A DNA stretch of 64,000 bases from positions 1 through 64,000 of the forward strand of contig DASP01000009.1 of NCBI GenBank assembly GCA_002503825.1. Reading direction: 5' to 3'. Positions 58,699 through 64,000 of this stretch are shown here, piece by piece. The DNA comes from Methanoregulaceae archaeon UBA467. Lineage in GTDB: Archaea > Halobacteriota > Methanomicrobia > Methanomicrobiales > Methanospirillaceae. The notes under the pieces are model-generated. The model saw nothing but the letters and a program-made list of their open reading frames with translations. It did no database searches and had not been told where the DNA came from. The translations under genes were made by a program, and so were the position numbers. Positions within the stretch are counted from its first letter, which is position 1, and each line of letters begins with the position of its first letter.

Positions 58699-59274
58699 TC
58701 ATCGTATCCCGAGCACGACTGAAATCACCAGTAACCCAATGATTGAGGCAATAAGAAGCGATCCATTCGTTTTTCTCGATGCAAGATAACCCATCACGCC
58801 CAGCAGCAGCATGAAGGGTGTGATACTTGCGAACAGGTTCCAGTTCATCCATTGACCCGGAAGAGTCAATACGAAACCGGGATCGAATAGCAGACCCAGA
58901 ATCTGGGAATATATTCCAAAAACCGGAAACAGGAGCGCACCAGAGAGGGTTGTACCAATTCCATCATGGGTCATGCGGCCGTAACAGAGAAGAATCACTA
59001 CCGGGATGCCGACCAATAAGGCCTTCGCCGCCATCTGCAATTCCGTTGACGGGAGAAGGACCGGGATCATGAGGGTATAGCCCACGAACATCAATGCGGG
59101 CAGGAGGGGGAGCAGGAGGATCATCGCAGGGGTGATGACCCGCAGGGACCCTGCATCACGGCCATTCGGGATATTCTCTGGAGCGGTATCGGTTTTCAGC
59201 GGTTCATGAATCATGAATGCTTTCGCATTCGGACACCAGCCTGATGATTCACGTAGCGTATCCACCAGGGACAT
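58699..59274 (-). CDS. DUF1673-like membrane protein
   Basis: A 191-residue protein. The N-terminus LVDTLRESSGWCPNAKAFMIHEP has the pattern typical of DUF1673 proteins of Methanosarcinales and Methanomicrobiales (a conserved GWCPNA), followed by about five or six hydrophobic helices (VITPAMILLLPLLPALMFVGYTLMIPVLL, AALLVGIPVVILLCYG-type, LSGALLFPVFGIYSQILGLLF, FASITPFMLLLGVMGYLA, LLIASIIGLLVISVVLG). The function is unknown. It lies two bases downstream of the gene at 59277, which looks like a small regulator, a pairing also seen for other DUF1673 genes from memory. Confidence 0.7.
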   Translation of the reverse strand: MSLVDTLRESSGWCPNAKAFMIHEPLKTDTAPENIPNGRDAGSLRVITPAMILLLPLLPALMFVGYTLMIPVLLPSTELQMAAKALLVGIPVVILLCYGRMTHDGIGTTLSGALLFPVFGIYSQILGLLFDPGFVLTLPGQWMNWNLFASITPFMLLLGVMGYLASRKTNGSLLIASIIGLLVISVVLGIR

Positions 59275-59276
59275 TT

Positions 59277-59723
59277 TCAGATCAACTCCTTCACTTTCCC
59301 AAAAAGTTCGTCAGCCATTCGTGTGGGGTCGCCGGTCTTCGTCAGTGTGATCTTCAATTCGTCTGCAAGATCCCAGAGAAGTTCGAGGCACGGGGTATAC
59401 CGGGGACATGCCCCGCAGTCCCCCTCCTGCTCGTACCAGACCCGGACATCGTGGGTGGACGAGACAAAGATGATGGCGCCGGTATTGAAGGGAATTGCCC
59501 GCCCGAAAAGGATGCCTTTCTCCACGTTCAACTGCTCAGCTTCGATCCGGTTCGAATACGCCATCTCCAAAAGAACGGTCCTGATCTTCTCTTCCAATGT
59601 CAGGAGTGCCCGTGAGACGGCCTGTCGGGAGATACCCCGCAGGGTGGCGAGGGTAATGTTGGGTTGGCCACTCCGGTGCATCTTCCGGAACCCTGACTGT
59701 TTTTCATTCATGGGCAGTGGCAT
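59277..59723 (-). CDS. Possible small HTH-type regulator paired with DUF1673
   Basis: A 148-residue soluble protein. The N-terminal half contains NITLATLRGISRQAVSRALLTLEEKIRTVLLEMAYSNRIEAE, compatible with a helix-turn-helix (ISRQAVSRALLTLEEK) and a dimer helix. The second half is a beta-alpha domain (ILFGRAIPFNTGAIIFVSSTHDVRVWYEQEGDCGACPRYTPCLELLWDLADELKI), with a CGAC...C pair that could bind metal. I cannot assign a family with certainty, but its position, two bases before the DUF1673 gene, suggests it regulates or works with that protein. ATG 59721-59723; a second ATG four codons in is possible. Confidence 0.6.
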   Translation of the reverse strand: MPLPMNEKQSGFRKMHRSGQPNITLATLRGISRQAVSRALLTLEEKIRTVLLEMAYSNRIEAEQLNVEKGILFGRAIPFNTGAIIFVSSTHDVRVWYEQEGDCGACPRYTPCLELLWDLADELKITLTKTGDPTRMADELFGKVKELI

Positions 59724-60066
59724 GCGTCAACATTAGCATGTTGACATGATAACCTTTTGGTGCGAACGTTTAATCAGGAATCTGAAAAACGGAGAGTGAA
59801 ATGCCGGATTTGGACCAGGATCCAGATGGGGTTATTTCATCCATCCATACCTGGATGAAGGTTTTTTTTTAAAAGTCAGGACGACCAGGGCACACCATAT
59901 ATAAAATACCGGTGCCGGTTATGCGGGTCGTCGTGCAATCATTTGGGTCATCAGGCAACTGCATCCATTCAATTGGTAGCAACGTTCTTCTTTCACCAAA
60001 AATATTTGTTGTTTCCGAAGAGGATTCTTCAGGGCGTTTAATCCAGCATTCTGTAAATCAGGATCG
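59724..60066. other. Intergenic region, nothing identified
   Basis: 343 bases. TATATAAAATACC at about 59898 is TATA-like, but no gene or repeat is supported. Confidence 0.35.
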
Positions 60067-61035
60067 TTAAAATCCGATTTCATATTCCCACGATCCCGGA
60101 ACAGGCCCGAAACTTTCTATTATTACAGATAAATTCCCGGCATCCCGTGAAATGGGTTCGATGAGATATTTGTAGCTATATTGAGAATCCTTTCTATCTG
60201 TTAATTCGACATTCCAGAGATATTTCATCTCCCCATTGTCAATCCTGTAATAGCCATGCATGTTTTCATCAGAGAGTTTATATGTCCACTCTCTTCCATC
60301 CGGCATCACACTGACGTAATCGGGATTTGCTGCATACGCCGAAAAATCAAGTTCGGTGTAATTGGACTTTGCATTTATACTCTCCAATGTTATGGTTATC
60401 CCTTCATCGGTTTTTGACTCATTCACAAAGATCGTGCTCTCAAGTATTTCTCCGGCCGGCTGCACGGTAATTTCTGCAATCTTCTCCCCCATATCTCCTC
60501 TTTTAATACTCTCGGTCTCACCGTTGTAGTACATGACATCAATAATCTCAACGGTATAAATACCGGGAGAAACCTGGAATCCATTGTTGTCCTTAAGATT
60601 CCACTCAAAATTATAAATTATAGTGTCGCCCGGTTCAATTATGACCGTCTCATGTCCCCGCAGGTATCTCCTGGCAATCCTGGATGGATCAGAGATATCC
60701 GCCGGATTCTTTATTAAAAACGCCGTGGGAAAATTATCAATGGTAATCGGGTTATCTCCTTTGTTTCTGAAAACCACCTCTATTGAGATATTCTCTCCCG
60801 GTCCCGCCACGACATATTCAGGTATCGTATCGATAACGAGCCCCTGGTAATCTCCCGTTGCAGAATCCGAAATGCTGGAAATACCGGTCGTACCATCAGG
60901 CCATTCTTCCATTGCAGGAAGAATTATCCATTCTCCTTCAGGATCCAAGTTACTCGTTTCCATGCACCCGCATAGAAGCAATGTCCCGATAATCAGGATT
61001 GGCAACGCATATTTCGTATATGTATCAGGGAACAT
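60067..61035 (-). CDS. Lipoprotein with CARDB/immunoglobulin-like domains
   Basis: A 322-residue exported lipoprotein: signal KYALPILIIGTLLLCGC with lipobox LCGC (about residue 24), then beta-rich domains. Residues about 75-190 show a CARDB/intracellular-proteinase-inhibitor-like unit (GENISIEVVFRNKGDNPITIDNFPTAFLIKN, GDTIIYNFEWNLKDNNGFQVSPGIYTVEI), and 195-320 a second beta domain (EILESTIFVNESKTDEGITITLESINAKSNYTELDFSAYAA). It is likely a surface protein of unknown ligand. Monocistronic by position; start ATG 61033-61035. Confidence 0.75.
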   Translation of the reverse strand: MFPDTYTKYALPILIIGTLLLCGCMETSNLDPEGEWIILPAMEEWPDGTTGISSISDSATGDYQGLVIDTIPEYVVAGPGENISIEVVFRNKGDNPITIDNFPTAFLIKNPADISDPSRIARRYLRGHETVIIEPGDTIIYNFEWNLKDNNGFQVSPGIYTVEIIDVMYYNGETESIKRGDMGEKIAEITVQPAGEILESTIFVNESKTDEGITITLESINAKSNYTELDFSAYAANPDYVSVMPDGREWTYKLSDENMHGYYRIDNGEMKYLWNVELTDRKDSQYSYKYLIEPISRDAGNLSVIIESFGPVPGSWEYEIGF

Positions 61036-61338
61036 GACCAGAATCTTGGATATATGAATATTAAAAAGGAACAGGTCAATTCTGTAATAAATTCCGGGCG
61101 GATGTCCGGTTACATAATCATATCGGCCGGTCCTGTTTCCGTTTCATTATCCTGATACATATCAGAATGAATCGGCCTTAACACAGATTTTTCACAATCC
61201 TCCGTTGATTTTATCGTACATGAAGACTTAATCGGGGTTAAGGGAAAATTAATACAATAAAATGGTATATATCCCAGATAATATGAGGAATTCTCGTTCT
61301 AATCCAAGTCCTGCTGTCCGGGCTTATTTTAACGGGAC
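61036..61338. other. Intergenic region, nothing identified
   Basis: About 300 bases with no supported gene, RNA or repeat. Confidence 0.35.
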
Positions 61339-61956
61339 TTACTCCTCATCGAATGCATCTGCATCCAGATACCCTTCCTTCACTGCACCGAACCATACTT
61401 CCAGAAATTCCGGTGTAAATACGTCCAGTGTCTGTATGATATCCCTGGCAAATTCGACAAAACCGAGCGGGTTCGCCGTGATGATGCCCTGATCAGTCAC
61501 ACTCGGGGCATGTATGTAATGATTTCCCCCGTGATAATCCGGGGCATGTTTTTTCAACCACTCCGGGCCGCAACTTGTGTGCCGGACCGTATCGAGGAAC
61601 CCGTGTTGCGCAAGAAATAATGTGGCGCCGCATATCGCGGCTACCGGTATATTGCTCCGGATACAGTCCCTGACACGCGGGACGAGTTGGACAGGATCTT
61701 CATTTTCGTATAATGACGACCCGGAAAGAATTACCATCGCCGTTCTGCTGAGATCAATCTCGTCCATATCTACATCGGGAAGGATGGTTATGCCCCCTAC
61801 GGTTTTAACCGGCTCTTTGGTAAGCCCGAACGTGACAATATTGTAACTTCTCTTTTTAGGTATATCCGAATTTAACCCGGATATCATGGAAATCGCAAGT
61901 ACCGGTTCCCAGTCGGCGAACCCCGGGCATACAAAAAGATACACATTTTTGTCCAT
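61339..61956 (-). CDS. DJ-1/PfpI-family protein
   Basis: A 205-residue protein of the DJ-1/PfpI class I glutamine-amidotransferase-like fold. The nucleophile elbow is PVAAICGATLFLAQHGFLD (cysteine at about residue 108), preceded by AMVILSGSSLYENE (with the acidic residue position) and followed by GIITANPLGFVEFARDIIQTL. This gives intact catalytic-type cysteine. Family members are proteases, glyoxalases or redox chaperones; none can be chosen here. Its size is usual. The frame starts at ATG 61954-61956. Confidence 0.88.
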   Translation of the reverse strand: MDKNVYLFVCPGFADWEPVLAISMISGLNSDIPKKRSYNIVTFGLTKEPVKTVGGITILPDVDMDEIDLSRTAMVILSGSSLYENEDPVQLVPRVRDCIRSNIPVAAICGATLFLAQHGFLDTVRHTSCGPEWLKKHAPDYHGGNHYIHAPSVTDQGIITANPLGFVEFARDIIQTLDVFTPEFLEVWFGAVKEGYLDADAFDEE

Positions 61957-62186
61957 TTCGTCACCTCTCCGTAAGACAGGATAGGGTAAAATCGATTAAA
62001 TAATGAATGTCTGGAAAGGGAAAAAACCAGCATTCTTTTATGCGGTTACAATGCTACTCTGGACCATCCCGGGTCCCGTCGCTTTCTGGTGCCTAAAAAT
62101 TTCGGACCTGCCAGGTTTGGATATGGCCTGACTATTGAAAGGTGCAATTGAACAATCCATTACCCCAATAAAACAATAAATTTTTT

Positions 62187-62354
62187 TTATTTTTCTTTCC
62201 TCACACCTTTGAAGGGCTTCCCATCCTGTTTTACATCCATGAACTTTCCCGAATCGGCATCCCGTTTCACATATTGATCCGTTTTTGGATTATGGGTTTG
62301 ACTGCGGTCAGTTACCGCGCCTTTTCGAAAATTATTCCCAGTATTTTTAGCCAT
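62187..62354 (-). CDS. Small basic hydrophilic protein, 55 residues
   Basis: A 55-residue protein beginning MAKNTGNNFRKGAVTDRSQ, followed by HNPKTDQYVKRDADSGKFMDVKQDGKPFKGVRKEK, rich in Lys, Arg, Gly, Asp and Asn. Proteins with the pattern MAKNTG..RKGAV..RSQ..NPKT...KRD...GKFMDVK.DG.PFKGVRKEK are widespread small proteins of unknown role in many bacteria and archaea, as I recall. It may bind nucleic acid given the charge. Start ATG 62352-62354 with GGGAGG upstream; the longer frame is not credible. Confidence 0.75.
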   Translation of the reverse strand: MAKNTGNNFRKGAVTDRSQTHNPKTDQYVKRDADSGKFMDVKQDGKPFKGVRKEK

Positions 62355-62456
62355 ATTTTCCTCCCACTTTCTCATATTGAGATAGTGATATAGTCTTCTT
62401 ATCTCCACCTTAAGAAAATATTTTCCTATGTGCGATGTGAAAGTGATAGTCCGCAT

Positions 62457-62679
62457 TCTCCTTGAATAAGCCTTGATGATTCGTGGCAGTCATTTAACCT
62501 AGATTGAGAACATTGCTGAGAAGAGTCGTCTTGGACGATATGAATTAAGGCTCTGAAAGGTGCTTCCTAAAAATCACTTTCAGTCGATGACCCAATACCA
62601 TATATCCACTACCTAATAATTTCTGATATGAACCTACCTTAATTCATCATATACCCCACAGGAATTGGAATGAAATACG
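62457..62679. other. Short intergenic region
   Basis: 223 bases between divergent genes, A/T-rich, containing the promoters but no feature that I can name. Confidence 0.35.
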
Positions 62680-63180
62680 ATGATTGAAATTTATCCAAAC
62701 CTCTTCATTGGTAACGAACAAGATTACGAAAATAAGGTCCGACACGAAATCGGATGGTATGTGGTCCATGCATGTAAAGAGCCATACCACAGGTTATCTT
62801 TGGGATATTCTCAAAGAGGTGCTCCTAAAAACCACCCGGAATATCTGATTGCCAAGAGAGGCTCCCGGCTTATCCTGAACCTTGTTGATGCACAGGATCC
62901 CGCATATATCCCAAAAGAGACTATCGATGCAGCACTAGCATTCGTAAATGAAAATCTAAATGGAGGAGCCCGAGTCCTCATCCACTGTAATGAGGGGTGC
63001 TCGCGATCTGCAGGTATTGGTTTGTTGTATCTTGGAAAGTTCACCAACACAGTCCCCAAGGGCTCTTTCCTTGAGGCAGAGGCAACATATCGCTCTATTT
63101 ATCCACCTTATGATCCCAAAACCGGAATGCGGGGATTTATGAGGGAAAAATGGAACGATTACACACAGAATGAAGAATAA
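62680..63180 (+). CDS. Dual-specificity/tyrosine phosphatase
   Basis: A 166-residue phosphatase. The catalytic loop HCNEGCSRSAGIG (about residues 106-118) is the C-x5-R signature; the general acid is probably in DAQDPAYIP (about 70-78). This pattern matches the dual-specificity/protein-tyrosine phosphatase fold, in which the cysteine attacks the phosphate. The target is unknown, perhaps a phosphoprotein or nucleotide. Base composition is somewhat lower in GC than the window average, and the genes around it are unrelated, which may indicate acquisition. ATG 62680. Confidence 0.88.
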   Translation: MIEIYPNLFIGNEQDYENKVRHEIGWYVVHACKEPYHRLSLGYSQRGAPKNHPEYLIAKRGSRLILNLVDAQDPAYIPKETIDAALAFVNENLNGGARVLIHCNEGCSRSAGIGLLYLGKFTNTVPKGSFLEAEATYRSIYPPYDPKTGMRGFMREKWNDYTQNEE

Positions 63181-63244
63181 AATTTATTGAACCTTACCGT
63201 AATTTCCTTCGCTAAAAATTTTTTTTGTTATAATCGACAGTTCC

Positions 63245-63973
63245 CTACATCCTGATATCATCGGATCGTTCGATCAACCTTCCCACAGTGCTCTCGATAT
63301 TTGCCAGCGGATCGTGGGACCGGAGCTCTCCGAAACTGATCCCGGTCAGCCCTTCAATCGTGGCAACCGGCAACTGGTAGGTTTTGTACTTGCCATACGC
63401 GAATTCAAGGTCCGAGATCAGGTTCTTCTGGGTCTGGAGGTATGCCGTGGCCGATACGGTGTCATCATCCTTCACCATGACAACCACTTTCCAGAACTCG
63501 GCCGGAATCCGGAACTCGCCCCGGTAGATCAGGTCGTCGTCCCGGAAGACCGGCCCGGTAAAGACCGTCAGCTTAAACCCGAACTTATCTGCGTTCTTAA
63601 GGATGTAGTCCTCAAGACTGAGCCAGGTGCGGGTATTCAGCTTCGTATGCTGCGGGGAGCAGTTGGTAAAGTAGAACGTATCCTCGTTCGCTTTCTCCGC
63701 ATCATCCCCCCAGACAGGGTCCAGCCTTCTTACCAGGTGCCCGCGATCGAGGTCGTTTGACTTGTAGAGATCAGGACCGCACTGCAGGTCGCGATCGATC
63801 CTCGGGTCGTAATTCCAGGTATCAGAATCACGGACGAGCTTTTTCAGCTGACTCCCGTCGATGTTTACCGCGGTGAAGAATGCAAGACGGCGGGATTTAT
63901 TCATGACAATCGAGAAGTGAGTATACTTCAGCTCCCCGTCCCCACCCGGCGCCGGCGTAATGTCCCCGGCCAT
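63245..63973 (-). CDS. DNA/RNA non-specific endonuclease (partial at window edge)
   Basis: At least 242 residues. The catalytic motif NDLDRGHLVRRLDPVWGD matches the D-R-G-H site of NUC1-type nucleases, with VFTGPVFRDDDLIYRGEFRIPAEFWKVVVMVKDDDTVSATAYL as the family's second part and NCSPQHTKLNTRTWLSLEDYILKNA as the N...N....W..LE region. The reading frame stays open to the end of the window upstream of the ATG at 63971-63973, so the gene probably continues beyond 64000 and may include more N-terminal residues. It would cut DNA or RNA non-specifically. Confidence 0.85.
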   Translation of the reverse strand: MAGDITPAPGGDGELKYTHFSIVMNKSRRLAFFTAVNIDGSQLKKLVRDSDTWNYDPRIDRDLQCGPDLYKSNDLDRGHLVRRLDPVWGDDAEKANEDTFYFTNCSPQHTKLNTRTWLSLEDYILKNADKFGFKLTVFTGPVFRDDDLIYRGEFRIPAEFWKVVVMVKDDDTVSATAYLQTQKNLISDLEFAYGKYKTYQLPVATIEGLTGISFGELRSHDPLANIESTVGRLIERSDDIRM

Positions 63974-64000
63974 GGCCTGGCCTGGAACCGGCAGGGGTAT

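Overview
The window looks like a chromosomal segment of a methanogenic archaeon, most likely a hydrogenotrophic member of the Methanomicrobiales (Methanoregula/Methanospirillum type). The evidence is indirect but consistent: a nitrogenase operon with the two archaeal PII-like genes nifI1 and nifI2 between nifH and nifD, a GGAA-N6-TTCC site of the archaeal NrpR type in front of it, many PAS sensor proteins with degenerate histidine-kinase ends, a surface CobN-like chelatase next to an ExbB/TolQ-type channel, archaeal lipoproteins, an archaeal pilin-like secreted protein, and TATA-like promoters. No rRNA, tRNA or CRISPR array was recognised.

Layout. 1-4.8 kb: a disrupted membrane gene, a double-META lipoprotein, a tiny membrane protein, an alpha/beta hydrolase, an overlapping thioesterase/DUF6125-like pair and a flavin-binding split-barrel protein. 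5-10.7 kb: a membrane protein, a PAS plus degenerate KaiC-like pair, and an exporter operon (S-layer-like protein, ATPase, MacB-like permease) with two adjacent inverted repeats upstream. 11-21.4 kb: lactate permease, class I superoxide reductase, an 802-residue four-PAS sensor, cupin, lipoprotein and MATE exporter. 21.5-32.4 kb: pilin-like LamG protein, NADH pyrophosphatase, PLP aminotransferase, iron-sulfur flavoprotein, response regulator/PAS pair, QueG-like ferredoxin and metallophosphoesterase. 32.5-41.1 kb: a methyltransferase, then an apparent operon DUF2162 - ExbB/TolQ - DUF2149 - giant CobN-like protein, then a frameshifted trmO. 41.1-43.7 kb: DtxR-type regulator, feoB and feoA with a perfect iron-box-like palindrome at the feoA promoter. 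44.3-47.3 kb: a large secreted beta-propeller/glycoside-hydrolase-like protein. 48.1-55.2 kb: nifH-nifI1-nifI2-nifD-nifK followed by modABC. 55.3-64 kb: a metallophosphoesterase with its membrane partner, a DUF1673-like protein with a possible regulator, a lipoprotein, a DJ-1/PfpI protein, a small basic protein, a tyrosine phosphatase and a DNA/RNA nuclease cut by the window edge.

How parts work together. The nif operon supplies the Fe protein, its PII-type post-translational switch and the catalytic DK core, and modABC next door imports molybdate for the cofactor; nifE, nifN and nifB are not in the window. The feo genes and their DtxR neighbour form an iron-uptake unit. The CobN-like operon looks like an energised envelope system for a metal or tetrapyrrole: a surface-anchored chelatase-like protein, a proton-channel-type pair and a membrane carrier-like protein.

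The most interesting signals are: (1) a nitrogenase whose Fe protein and D subunit carry Anf/Vnf-like sequence features although it has no G subunit; (2) the CobN/ExbB/DUF2149/DUF2162 operon; (3) two paralogous sensors whose H-box lacks the phosphoacceptor histidine, with no ATPase domain but a shared C-terminal tail; (4) a five-copy family of about 267-bp MITE-like repeats with TTGTTGAAA-type ends, plus related shorter repeats; (5) several perfect inverted repeats at gene starts; and (6) a one-base frameshift in trmO at an A8 run.
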